A stretch of DNA of 64,000 nucleotides from NCBI GenBank assembly GCA_963169455.1, contig CAUJDW010000158.1, positions 1-64,000 on the forward strand, written 5' to 3'. Positions 17,241-25,880 of this stretch are shown piece by piece. Positions within the stretch are counted from its first letter, which is position 1, and each line of letters opens with the position of its first letter. A program made the translations under genes and the position numbers. The notes below the pieces were generated by a model. It was not told the origin of the DNA, made no database searches, and worked only from the letters and a program-made list of their open reading frames with translations. This DNA comes from Bacteroidota bacterium. GTDB taxonomy: Bacteria > Bacteroidota > Bacteroidia > Chitinophagales > Saprospiraceae.

Positions 17241-18590
17241 TTATTCTTTACCCTTCCCGTGCACGGCTTTCCGTATCTGGCTGGGCAGCAGGCTGATGGC
17301 GCCGCCCGACAATTTTTCCAGGCTGAGGGCCAGTACGATATACATTTCGGTGATGCCGGGCACCGGCATAAAGACCAGGCTGAAGAAGGGCAGGAAGCGG
17401 GGAATGTCCTTGAGTTGCTCGATGGCTTCCCGGATCTCCTCTTCGGAAGGCAGTTCGCGTTGGCCGTTGAGGCGGAGTTTGGCGGCCAGCAGCCGCCCGA
17501 AAGTGAAGGCCATATTCCTGGTCTCCACAGCTTCCATTCTGGCGGCATGGCCCAGCTTGAGCATATTTTCAAAAACGGCCTGCCCCAGCAGCAATAGCCC
17601 GGCTTTTCTGGCGTCGTAAAAGTTCAGGCTCCTGCCGTGCAGGTAGAGGAAGCTGCCCAGGTCGGCCTTGCTGCTGAGCAGGTCGCTTTCATCGAGCTGC
17701 AGGCAGAAAGCCAGCTGCCGGATAAAGGAATCTTCCTGCAGGTCGATATCCGCATCGGCATAAATGGCCAGCAGGGAAATGTCCATCAGATAACGCCTGG
17801 CGATCCAGTCCAGCGGAGGAAAACGGATATCGTCCAGTGAAAGGCCTTTGTTGAAAAGGGCTCGGGCCTGCTGCCTTTCGGCCGCATTCAACAGGCGGGC
17901 CGAGCGGCGAAACTGCCGCAGAAGCCGCTTTTCCTGGCGCTGCAGCCGCCAGTCGGCATGGACGGCCGCCACCGCCACCCTGAGGGCCAGTTCCTTCATC
18001 TCGCGCTTGCGGCCGGCCAGTTCCCGGAAATAATCCGCCCCGGCCTCCGCCTCCCTCTGGCGGAGGTAGTATTCCCGGAAAAAATAAAGATCCCAGAACA
18101 GATGGCTGTTGATGCCGGTATGGCGAAAGTCGAGGTGGTTTTTCTTGTAGCGCACCTGGTGAAAAAGGGCCTCCTCGGTGTATTCCACCGGCTGGCCCGG
18201 CCCGTATTCGTGCAGGCGCAGGTAGTAGGCGCGCAGGCAGGAGCCCACCCGGGCCACCAGCCGGGCGTAGGCCTGCCCCCCCGGTTTACCCTCTTCCAGC
18301 CAGATGGCGTAAACGATGGTGTCCAGCAGAATCAGCTTGGCCAGATAAACGGGCGCCAGGCCTTCGATGAAGGGAGCGGCGGGCCGAAAGGGGTAATACA
18401 CCGGAAAGCCGTATAACATGCCCGAGTGCTGCAGGCAAAGGTACAAGGGGTGCCGAAGGCTCTCGAAGCGCTCGGCAGCCTGAGATTCGACGATCTCGGA
18501 CAGCGGGCGCTCCTCCTTCAACTCCAGCGGATGGCCCTGCCGGAAGGCCAGATACTGCTCGAACCAGGATTTGGACTTGAAGTCGATCAT
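17241..18590 (-). CDS. LETM1/TerB-like uncharacterised protein
   Basis: This 449-residue, mostly helical protein has no signal peptide. The central part (about 185-330) has a TerB-like pattern (YADADIDLQEDSFIRQLAFCL). The C-terminus (about 400-445) has a hydrophobic LETM1-like segment (DIPRFLPFFSLVFMPVPGI). This matches a Bacteroidota group called 'LETM1-related biofilm-associated'. The name is recalled and the role in biofilm is not shown here. The start MIDFKSKSW follows a perfect -7 box by only 4 bp, which rules out the longer start and implies a leaderless mRNA. Confidence 0.7.
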   Translation of the reverse strand: MIDFKSKSWFEQYLAFRQGHPLELKEERPLSEIVESQAAERFESLRHPLYLCLQHSGMLYGFPVYYPFRPAAPFIEGLAPVYLAKLILLDTIVYAIWLEEGKPGGQAYARLVARVGSCLRAYYLRLHEYGPGQPVEYTEEALFHQVRYKKNHLDFRHTGINSHLFWDLYFFREYYLRQREAEAGADYFRELAGRKREMKELALRVAVAAVHADWRLQRQEKRLLRQFRRSARLLNAAERQQARALFNKGLSLDDIRFPPLDWIARRYLMDISLLAIYADADIDLQEDSFIRQLAFCLQLDESDLLSSKADLGSFLYLHGRSLNFYDARKAGLLLLGQAVFENMLKLGHAARMEAVETRNMAFTFGRLLAAKLRLNGQRELPSEEEIREAIEQLKDIPRFLPFFSLVFMPVPGITEMYIVLALSLEKLSGGAISLLPSQIRKAVHGKGKE

Positions 18591-18594
18591 GGAG

Positions 18595-18626
18595 CAAAGA
18601 TAGGTGTTAAGAAGGCTTGTGTTCAA
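18595..18626 (-). promoter_or_regulatory. Leaderless-type promoter of the LETM1-like gene
   Basis: Minus-strand TTG (18624-18626), 21 bp, TATCTTTG (18595-18602), then CTCC and the ATG. The start of transcription must be at or within a few bases of the start codon. Confidence 0.65.
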
Positions 18627-18753
18627 GTGAAAAATGGCCGGGCCGGTAATAGTTGCAAATGTTTGTAATTTTTGCATTTACCCCCTACATTTACCGGAAG
18701 CCGGCCAAGCCCGGCGCCCAGTTCATTCCATCCCATTTTACCGCGAATTTGCC

Positions 18754-20208
18754 ATGGCGCCAGATCTACAGATTCAGAATTACATCGGCGGGGTATTTCA
18801 GCCTGCTGTTTCAGGGGCATTTCTCGACAATATCGACCCTTCAACCGGGCAGGTGTATTCCCGGCTCCCCGATTCGGATGAACGGGATGTGCAGCTCGCG
18901 GTGGAAGCCGCCGCACGGGCTTTCCCGGCCTGGTCCCGAACCGGCCCCGATGCCCGCTTCCGGATACTGATGCGCATCGCCGATCTCATCGGGCAGAACA
19001 TGGAGGCCTTTGCCAGGGCGGAAAGCGTGGATTCCGGCAAACCCCTGTCGGTGTCGATGAGCGTCGACATCCCGCGGGCGCAGGCCAATTTCCGCTTTTT
19101 CGCGACGGCAACCCTGCAGTTCGCCTCCGAATCCCACCACATGGCGGGCGAGGCGGCCAACTTCACCCTGCGGCAGCCGCTGGGGGTGGTGGGCTGCATT
19201 TCCCCCTGGAACCTGCCGCTGTACCTCTTCACCTGGAAGATCGCCCCAGCACTGGCCGCCGGCAACTGCGTGGCCGGCAAGCCCTCCGAGCTGACTCCCA
19301 TGACGGCTTACATGCTTTCCAAAGTATGCCAGGAAGCAGGGCTGCCGCCCGGCGTGCTCAACATCGTGCACGGCCTGGGCCACAAGGCAGGGCAGGCCAT
19401 CGTGGAACACCCGCAGGTGAAAGCCGTCTCCTTTACCGGCGGAACGGAAACCGGCCGGAAAATCGCGGCAGTGGCAGCGCCCATGTTCAAAAAGCTTTCT
19501 CTGGAGCTCGGCGGCAAAAACCCCAACCTCATCTTTGCCGACTGCAACTTCGAGGCCATGATGGAGGGCGCCATCCGCTCTTCTTTTTCCAATAACGGCC
19601 AGATATGCCTGTGCGGCTCGCGCATCTACGTGGAGCGCCCACTCTACGAAAAATTCCGGGATGAATTCGTCAGGCGCACCCAACAACTCATTACCGGCCC
19701 ACCCCTCTCGCCGGAATCCGCCCTAGGGGCGCTCGTTTCCAGGCAACACCTCGAAAAAGTAGAACAATACCTGTCGCTGGCCCGGGCGGAAGGCGGGGTG
19801 ATCCTCTGCGGAGGCGAGCGGGCGGATGTGGGCGGCGATTACCGCGGCGGCTACTTCCTCAGGCCTGCCGTGATCGAAGGCCTGCCCCTGGATTGCCGGG
19901 CCAACCAGGAAGAGATCTTCGGCCCTGTCGTCACCATCGCTCCTTTTGATTCCGAAGAAGAGGCCCTCGCCCTGGCCAACGGTACCGCCTACGGCCTGTC
20001 CGCCACGCTCTGGACGCAGGATGTGTCACGCGCCAACCGGATCGCCGAACAGCTTCAGGCCGGCATCGTCTGGGTCAACTGCTGGATGGTGCGCGACCTG
20101 AGAACGCCCTTCGGAGGGGTGAAAAACTCGGGAGTGGGCCGCGAAGGCGGGAACGAAGCCCTTCGCTTCTTCACGGAGCCCAAAAATGTGTGCATCAAAT
20201 ACGGCTGA
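18754..20208 (+). CDS. NAD-dependent aldehyde dehydrogenase, ALDH8A1 / aminomuconate-semialdehyde type
   Basis: The 484-residue enzyme has all ALDH signatures: CISPWNLPLYLF (cofactor site), FTGGTETG, ELGGKNPNLIF (general-base Glu), catalytic Cys in NGQICLCGSRIYVE, EEIFGPVV, and PFGGVKNSGVGREGG. The IC-LC-SRIYVE and VNCWMVRDLRTPFGG forms match ALDH8A1 and bacterial 2-aminomuconic/2-hydroxymuconic semialdehyde dehydrogenases, which act in tryptophan-kynurenine or aromatic degradation. No other kynurenine gene is in the window. The start MAPDLQIQNYIGG is family-like; the upstream ORF extension is not supported. Confidence 0.9.
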   Translation: MAPDLQIQNYIGGVFQPAVSGAFLDNIDPSTGQVYSRLPDSDERDVQLAVEAAARAFPAWSRTGPDARFRILMRIADLIGQNMEAFARAESVDSGKPLSVSMSVDIPRAQANFRFFATATLQFASESHHMAGEAANFTLRQPLGVVGCISPWNLPLYLFTWKIAPALAAGNCVAGKPSELTPMTAYMLSKVCQEAGLPPGVLNIVHGLGHKAGQAIVEHPQVKAVSFTGGTETGRKIAAVAAPMFKKLSLELGGKNPNLIFADCNFEAMMEGAIRSSFSNNGQICLCGSRIYVERPLYEKFRDEFVRRTQQLITGPPLSPESALGALVSRQHLEKVEQYLSLARAEGGVILCGGERADVGGDYRGGYFLRPAVIEGLPLDCRANQEEIFGPVVTIAPFDSEEEALALANGTAYGLSATLWTQDVSRANRIAEQLQAGIVWVNCWMVRDLRTPFGGVKNSGVGREGGNEALRFFTEPKNVCIKYG

Positions 20209-20420
20209 TGTGAAAAGGATATCCTCCCTAACAAGGTGTAAACAAGTTTTTTTATGTTTTCCACACAGATATCCACATCATTTGGCGCTCCGTAGGGCGA
20301 ATTCCACATTATTTTCACATCAAACCCCGCTTTTTTGTGGAAAAATAAAGGGCTTTTTGTGAAACAATTTCCACCTTTTTTTCTTGCCATTAGAGAAAAA
20401 AATTCAGACCTTTGGAGGTT
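20209..20420. other. AT-rich cluster of DnaA-box-like 9-mers (origin candidate)
   Basis: Within 160 bp I find TTTTCCACA (20257), ATATCCACA (20269), AATTCCACA (20300), ATTTTCACA (20311), TGTGGAAAA (20336, reverse), TGTGAAACA (20358, reverse) and TGTGAAAAG (20209, reverse). The bacterial consensus is TTWTNCACA. Two match fully; the others have one or two mismatches. The surroundings are T-rich and unlike the GC-rich genes around. No gene is visible. This is the pattern expected of a replication origin or a DnaA-titrating site. dnaA itself is not in the window. Confidence 0.5.
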
Positions 20421-20844
20421 AGACGGCAAAGTCAAACTCCTTTGTGAGTTTTCCAACCCAACTTTAGGCCTGATATAACGCTGAGCACTCCGAACCTGGA
20501 GTTGCAGAGTGAAAACAACTGACTATCTGCCTCATTCTGCCATTATATTCCGGCAACATAGTCAGATAGCCGTTCCAACTTGAGGATTGCGGGAAACCAG
20601 GTGGGTTAACCCATATCGAACAGGTATTAAAAGCCCGGCGGGCTGCATAGCCCCTGGTCGGGAAAGCCTTCGCGCCAGGCTTTCGCCAGCGCCCGGCGCT
20701 GAGAAAGCGGCGGCGGCATCGGGACGCACTTTCCCGGGATGCCGGGCAATTATACCCCAACCAGCCTGAAAACGAAATCCCCGGCGGCGGGAAAAAACAG
20801 CACCCTGAACACACATACAATTCAGAAAATAAAACGGCAGCAGG
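20421..20844. other. Gene-free structured region downstream of the DnaA-box cluster
   Basis: No convincing ORF. The stretch has several inverted repeats: GGAG..GAC/GTC..CTCC near 20416-20445, CTATCTG/CAGATAG near 20523-20575, and GAAAGCCT/AGGCTTTC at 20662-20684. The part from 20635 to 20770 is strongly GC-rich. Nothing ends in a T run, so these are not obvious terminators. Confidence 0.4.
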
Positions 20845-21867
20845 ATGACTTTCAAAATTATTTTTTCCGGCCAGTTGGAGTTCGGCACCGAACGCAGCTT
20901 CGAGCGCCTGGTGGAGTTATTCACCCACCGGGCCGAAAACTACTATCGGAATGTATTGCTCGTCAAAGCGGAGGATATCTTCAAAACAGAAACCTGCACC
21001 ATGGAGATTCCCCGCCTGATCGTGCCCTCGGCTTCCGAAAAGGAGTGGAACAACACCATCAACATCCTGGAATTCGTGGTCGACTACGCCATCGCCGGCG
21101 GCCTGAGCGCCTGGATGATCCGGGACGGCGAAGTGGTCAAATACCGGCATCTGGAGCCCAGCAGCGACAAGGCCGCCATACAGGCCTTCCTGCACGGGCG
21201 CGAACTGGTCAAGGAATCGGGGCGCGAAGAAGAGGCCAAAAAGGCTTTGAGCCGGGCCATCGAAAAGTTCGAACGCCACGCCAAAGCCTACGAACGCCGC
21301 GGTTTCGTCAACTATCAGCTGCGCAACTATAAGGACGCTCTCTACGACTATACCAAGAGCATCGATATCAACCCGCTGGCCGCCGAGCCCTACCTGGGCC
21401 GCGCGCTGGTCAAAATGGTGCTGGAAGATTACCGGGGCGCCCTCACCGACCTCGAACAGTCCATCAAGGGCTCCATGCCTCTCCAGCCTACGCACTGGCA
21501 GGCGCGCCGCATCAAAGCGGAATGCCTCCTGAAACTGGAAGAATACGAAAAGGCGGCCCAGGAACTGAAATTCGTCACCCGCCGCGATTTCGCAACCGAT
21601 GACCCCAATTTCAAATGGCGCAAAAGGGCCCTGTTCAACTACGGCCGCGCCCTGCTCGAAACCGGCAAATACGCCGAGGCCGTCACAGCTTTCGATGAAG
21701 CGCTGCAAATCACCAGCAGCCCCATCGACATCCCCGAGGCGGAACAACTGCTATACCGCGGCCTGGCCCTGATGAAAGCCGGAAAAACCGGCTTCAAAAA
21801 AGACTGGCAGGAGGCCGCCAACCGCGGCTCCAAACGGGCCGCAGAATTGCTGCAGGAAGCTGCCTGA
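20845..21867 (+). CDS. TPR protein
   Basis: The 340-residue soluble protein has an N-terminal domain of about 120 residues without a known motif. It is followed by TPR repeats from about residue 130 (AYERRGFVNYQLRNYKDALY, PYLGRALVKMVLEDYRGALT, LFNYGRALLETGKYAEAVTA). The repeats suggest a protein-protein interaction role. The last 40 residues end in a Sel1-like segment. A perfect intrinsic terminator lies 50 bp downstream, so the gene is transcribed alone. Confidence 0.8.
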   Translation: MTFKIIFSGQLEFGTERSFERLVELFTHRAENYYRNVLLVKAEDIFKTETCTMEIPRLIVPSASEKEWNNTINILEFVVDYAIAGGLSAWMIRDGEVVKYRHLEPSSDKAAIQAFLHGRELVKESGREEEAKKALSRAIEKFERHAKAYERRGFVNYQLRNYKDALYDYTKSIDINPLAAEPYLGRALVKMVLEDYRGALTDLEQSIKGSMPLQPTHWQARRIKAECLLKLEEYEKAAQELKFVTRRDFATDDPNFKWRKRALFNYGRALLETGKYAEAVTAFDEALQITSSPIDIPEAEQLLYRGLALMKAGKTGFKKDWQEAANRGSKRAAELLQEAA

Positions 21868-21916
21868 GCGCTTTCCTGCCATCCTGCTTGATTGGAATAA
21901 GACTATTATATTGCCC

Positions 21917-21950
21917 GCCGTTGGAGTTTCCCCTCCAACGGCTTTTTTTT
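21917..21950 (+). terminator. Intrinsic terminator after the TPR gene
   Basis: GCCGTTGGAG and CTCCAACGGC form a perfect 10-bp stem with loop TTTCCC, followed by eight T. Confidence 0.9.
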
Positions 21951-22018
21951 GCACGCCCGGAGCCCTGCGCAAAATTGCCGGCCGAAGCGGGCGTTTCAAT
22001 TACAAATCCTGATAGCTG

Positions 22019-23956
22019 ATGCCCAAAATCACTATATTATTGTTACCCCTGCTGCTGTACGGCGGTTTCGCCCGGGCCCAGGGCTATTACACGGAAAAAG
22101 ACGTGGACAAAAAGGCGCTGAAGCCCTTCGAAGAGGCTAAAGGGCACCTCAATGCCGGGCGTTTCCCGGAGGCGCAGGAGGCTCTTGAAAAAGCGCTGCA
22201 GAAAGCTCCCGCATTCATCGACGCCCGCCTGATGTACGCCGACCTCCTCCTGCAGTCGAAAGCCTACGAACAGTCGAAAGCCGAATTCGAGCAGGCCATC
22301 GCCCTGGCGCCCGGCTACGCACCTCTGGCCTATTTCTTCCTGGCCCAGGCCTGCTTCGAACTGCAGCAATATGAAGCAGCCGTTGAAGCCCTTCAGAATT
22401 ATCTCGGCTCGGGCAAAGCCCGGGGCAGCCGGAAGGAAGAAGCCGGCCGCCTGCTTGCCAACGCCAGCTTTGCCGCCGGGGCGGTCAAAAACCCCGTCCC
22501 TTTCGAAGCCCGAAACCTGGGGCCCGCCATCAATACGCCCAATCCGGAATACCTGCCTTCCCTCAGCGCCGATGGCCTGTTTCTGGCCTACACAAGCCGG
22601 GTGGACGGCAAAAACGAAGATATTTTCTACAGCCGGCGCGAAGCAGGCGAGTGGCTGCCTGGGCAGCCCCTGGAAGCGCTCAACACAGCGGGCAACGACA
22701 GCAGCCCCAGCATCTCCGCCAACGGCAAGGCAATGGTTTTTGCCCGCAGCGGCCAAAGCGGAAACTTCGACCTCTATTTCTCCGCACAGCAGAATGGCGC
22801 CTGGACGGAGCCCCAACGCCTGCCCGCCCCCATCAGCACCGGCGCCTGGGAATCACAGCCCTCCCTCTCCGCCAACGGCCGCGAACTCTACTTCGTCAGC
22901 GACCGCCCGGGCGGGCAGGGCCGGCTCGACATCTGGCTGAGCTTGCTTCAGGAAGATGGCAGCTGGGGCGCACCCCTCAACCTCGGCCCCACCATCAACA
23001 CCCCCCTCAACGAACAGGCGCCTTTCATACACCCCGATGGGCAAAGCCTGTTCTTTATGTCGAAAGGGCATCCCGGCATGGGCCAGTATGACCTCTTCCT
23101 ATCCCGCCGGCAGCCCGACGGAAGCTGGGGAACGCCACAAAACCTCGGCTACCCCATAAACACCGCCAACAACGAAGGGGCCCTCATCGTCAGCCTCGAC
23201 GGCAAAACCGCCTTCTTCGATACGGACCAGCCCGGCCCTACCGGGGCCAGGCAGGAAATGGGCAATGCCGACCTGTTCACCTTCGAACTGCACCCCGATG
23301 TAAGGCCCCGGCCGGCCACCTACCTCAAGGCCATCGTGCGCGATGCCGAAACCAAACGGCCGCTCAGGGCCGCCCTCGGCCTCACCACCCTGAAAAACGG
23401 CGCCAGCTTTGCCAGCGGCGAGTCCGATGAAAAAGGCGAATTCCTGCTCGTCCTGCCTGTCGGCGAAGATTACGCCCTGAACGTTTCCAGGGAAGGCTAC
23501 CTCTTCCACTCCGAAAATTTCGCCCTCACGGAAGCCGCCGCCTTCACCGACCCCTTTTTACTCGAAATTGAACTCAGCCCAATCCCCCCTGCCGGAGCAG
23601 CACCACCTGCAGCTTCCCGGCCGGTGGTGCTCCGGAATGTTTTCTTCGAAACCGCTTCCGCCGCGCTGCGCCCGGAATCCACCACCGAACTGAACAGGTT
23701 GAAATCACTGCTCGACGAAAACCCCGGCCTGCACATCCGGATCAACGGCCATACGGATGACGTGGGCGCCGAGGCCGACAACCAGCGATTGTCGGAAGCC
23801 CGGGCAAAAGCAGTCTATGACTTCCTCATTGCGGCAGGGATCGACGCGGCGAGGCTGAGCTATAAGGGCTTTGGAGAAAGCAGGCCCATCGCGTCCAATT
23901 CGACGGAAGCGGGGCGGCAGCAAAACAGGCGGACGGAGTTTGAGGTAGCCCGGTAA
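22019..23956 (+). CDS. OmpA-family outer-membrane protein with TPR and PD40 beta-propeller
   Basis: The 645-residue exported protein has a signal peptide (cleavage after FARAQ), TPR-like helices (about 30-135), five or so PD40/WD40-like blades (about 165-420; repeated SxSADGxxxxF, FIHPDGQSLFFMSKG) and a CarboxypepD_reg-like beta sandwich (about 435-510). It ends in an OmpA C-terminal peptidoglycan-binding domain (about 535-645; INGHTDDVGAEADNQRLSEARA). This architecture matches the Bacteroidota PorE-like OmpA proteins, including T9SS-associated members. No por gene is adjacent, so a T9SS role is only possible. Confidence 0.9.
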   Translation: MPKITILLLPLLLYGGFARAQGYYTEKDVDKKALKPFEEAKGHLNAGRFPEAQEALEKALQKAPAFIDARLMYADLLLQSKAYEQSKAEFEQAIALAPGYAPLAYFFLAQACFELQQYEAAVEALQNYLGSGKARGSRKEEAGRLLANASFAAGAVKNPVPFEARNLGPAINTPNPEYLPSLSADGLFLAYTSRVDGKNEDIFYSRREAGEWLPGQPLEALNTAGNDSSPSISANGKAMVFARSGQSGNFDLYFSAQQNGAWTEPQRLPAPISTGAWESQPSLSANGRELYFVSDRPGGQGRLDIWLSLLQEDGSWGAPLNLGPTINTPLNEQAPFIHPDGQSLFFMSKGHPGMGQYDLFLSRRQPDGSWGTPQNLGYPINTANNEGALIVSLDGKTAFFDTDQPGPTGARQEMGNADLFTFELHPDVRPRPATYLKAIVRDAETKRPLRAALGLTTLKNGASFASGESDEKGEFLLVLPVGEDYALNVSREGYLFHSENFALTEAAAFTDPFLLEIELSPIPPAGAAPPAASRPVVLRNVFFETASAALRPESTTELNRLKSLLDENPGLHIRINGHTDDVGAEADNQRLSEARAKAVYDFLIAAGIDAARLSYKGFGESRPIASNSTEAGRQQNRRTEFEVAR

Positions 23957-24012
23957 TGCCTGAACCTGGCTCGGGGCTGATAAAAGTCCGGAAAGGCTAG
24001 AGCCGCGGCCCG

Positions 24013-25758
24013 TCATTTTTTGTTGCGCTTACCCGTTTCACTCGCCTGGTTGATGGCCAGTTGGTGCAGGTTTTCTTCCCGCAGATAGGGATGCAGCCAG
24101 TTGGCGCATTCTTCAAAGGTTTCGAAAACGAAATCTTCCGAGATCAGCCCCGGAACGAGGCAGATGCGTTCGAACATGTCCTTGGGTTGCCCGTGCAGCC
24201 CGGTGAAGGCCACCACGATGCCCTGTCCGAGCAGGTCCTGCACCGCCTCTTCCATGGCGTAAAGCCCCGACTGGTCGACATAGGGCACCCGGTCCATTCG
24301 CATCACCACGGCCTTGATGTTGGGCAGCGCTTTGACCAGTTCCTGGAAACGGGAGGCAAAACCGAAAAACAGGGGCCCGTCGAGGTGTTTGATGTAAACC
24401 TGGTCTCCCACCTGGTTGATGATGTCGCCCTCGTCGCTCCAGGGCACCTCCCGGGAATAGCTCTTCAGGGGCGCCGATTGGGCCCCGTGTTCCACCACAT
24501 CGGATATCTTTTTCATGAACAGAATGGAGGAAAGCACCATGCCGGCTGCTACGGCGACGAGCAGGTCGACGAAAACGGTGAGCAGGAATACCGCCACCAT
24601 GACGATCGCGTCGGAACGCGGCACTTCGCGGATGTGGCGGATGCCTTTGTAATCAATGATGCCGATGCCCACGGTGAGCAGGATGCCGGCCAGCACGGCG
24701 TTGGGTATGTGGCCGACAAGGCCTCCCAGCCCCAGAAGCACAACCAGGAGGAAAAGCCCGGCCAGAATGCCGGACAACCTGGTTTTCCCGCCGGCGTTGG
24801 CGTTGATGACGGTGCGCATGGTGGCGCCGGCCCCCGGCAAGCCGCCGATGAGTGCGGCGCCCATATTGCCGATGCCCTGGCCGATGAGTTCCTGGTCGCT
24901 CTTGTGTTTGGTTTTGGTGATGTTGTCCGCTACTACCGAAGTGAGCAGGGAATCGATCGCGCCGAGGAAAGCCAGCGTGAGGGCATATTCGAAAACCACG
25001 ACCAGGTGGTTGAAATCGCCGAGCACGCCAAACAGGCCCAGTTGAAGGCTGGGCAACCCGGTTGGGATCGGGCCGCCGGTGTTCAGCCGCAGCACCTCGC
25101 CGGCGGGAATCAGGAAAAATGACGCCAAAGATACCAGCACCAGGGCCAGCAGCGTGCTGGGTATGGCCTTCGTATAACGGGGCACGATGTAGATCAGCCC
25201 GATCGTGATGGCAGCAACCGCCACGGAGGAAAAATTGACGGCCTCCGGGATCTTGTGGATGGCCCGGATCGTGCCCAGGGGCCCTCCATCCGGAGCCGAC
25301 ATGCCGAAAAAGGGAAATATCTGAGTGATGATGATAATGACGCCGATGCCGCTCATGAAGCCGGACACTACGGGGTAGGGAATGTATTTAACATAGTTGC
25401 CCAGGCGTATGACGCCCAGCAGCGCCTCCATGGCGCCGGCCAGAAAAAAAGTGGCGATGATGAGCGGGTAGGCCGCCTCAAGCCCCCCGGCATAACTGAT
25501 GGCATCGGCGATGACCAGGGCTGAAACGACCGTCATCGGCGCGGTAGGGCCGCTGATCTGGATGGGCGTGCCGCCGAAAAATGCGGCCAGAACACCCAAC
25601 GCGATGGCGCCGTACAGGCCGGCGATGGCTCCAAGTTCCGTTTGTTCCCCAAAGGCGAGGGCAAGGGGCAGGGCTACGATACCTGCTGTTATTCCTCCGA
25701 AGAAATCACCCCGGAGGTTGGAGAGGTCGAATTGGAAGAGTTTCCGCATGTTTTTCAT
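24013..25758 (-). CDS. SulP family anion transporter with STAS domain
   Basis: The 581-residue inner-membrane protein has about 12-14 hydrophobic spans, the SulP signatures FGGTPIQISGPTAPMT and GGLPGAGATMRTVINANAGG, and a C-terminal STAS domain (about 430-550, MRMDRVPYVDQSGLYAMEEA). SulP proteins move sulfate, bicarbonate or other anions. It is the last gene of a sulP-can-sulP unit, which favours bicarbonate, but substrate cannot be read from sequence. A hairpin lies between it and the carbonic anhydrase gene. Confidence 0.9.
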   Translation of the reverse strand: MKNMRKLFQFDLSNLRGDFFGGITAGIVALPLALAFGEQTELGAIAGLYGAIALGVLAAFFGGTPIQISGPTAPMTVVSALVIADAISYAGGLEAAYPLIIATFFLAGAMEALLGVIRLGNYVKYIPYPVVSGFMSGIGVIIIITQIFPFFGMSAPDGGPLGTIRAIHKIPEAVNFSSVAVAAITIGLIYIVPRYTKAIPSTLLALVLVSLASFFLIPAGEVLRLNTGGPIPTGLPSLQLGLFGVLGDFNHLVVVFEYALTLAFLGAIDSLLTSVVADNITKTKHKSDQELIGQGIGNMGAALIGGLPGAGATMRTVINANAGGKTRLSGILAGLFLLVVLLGLGGLVGHIPNAVLAGILLTVGIGIIDYKGIRHIREVPRSDAIVMVAVFLLTVFVDLLVAVAAGMVLSSILFMKKISDVVEHGAQSAPLKSYSREVPWSDEGDIINQVGDQVYIKHLDGPLFFGFASRFQELVKALPNIKAVVMRMDRVPYVDQSGLYAMEEAVQDLLGQGIVVAFTGLHGQPKDMFERICLVPGLISEDFVFETFEECANWLHPYLREENLHQLAINQASETGKRNKK

Positions 25759-25813
25759 TTGTTGTGCTCAATCGGATGCAGTATGCAAATTGCAATATAC
25801 TGAAAATAGCAAG

Positions 25814-25850
25814 GCCCGGGGACGTTCCTTGGAACATCTCCGGGCTTTTT
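25814..25850. terminator. Hairpin between carbonic anhydrase and the second sulP
   Basis: GCCCGG..GTTCC and GGAAC..CCGGGC form a stem of two arms; a T5 run follows on the plus strand. On the transcribed minus strand the tail is only CCTTGCTATTTT, so it may be a weak terminator, an attenuator or an mRNA-stabilising hairpin in the operon. Confidence 0.45.
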
Positions 25851-25880
25851 CACACTTTCAGGATCAGGCAAGCGCGCTGA

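Noticed and set aside
20209-20420. GC-skew inflection as support for an origin
   Set aside because: Coding strands here are C-rich and gene order is mixed, so skew cannot be judged by eye from one window; it was not used as evidence.
22043-22816. 257-residue minus-strand ORF over the OmpA/PD40 gene
   Set aside because: Reverse-strand shadow without any recognisable domain or start context.
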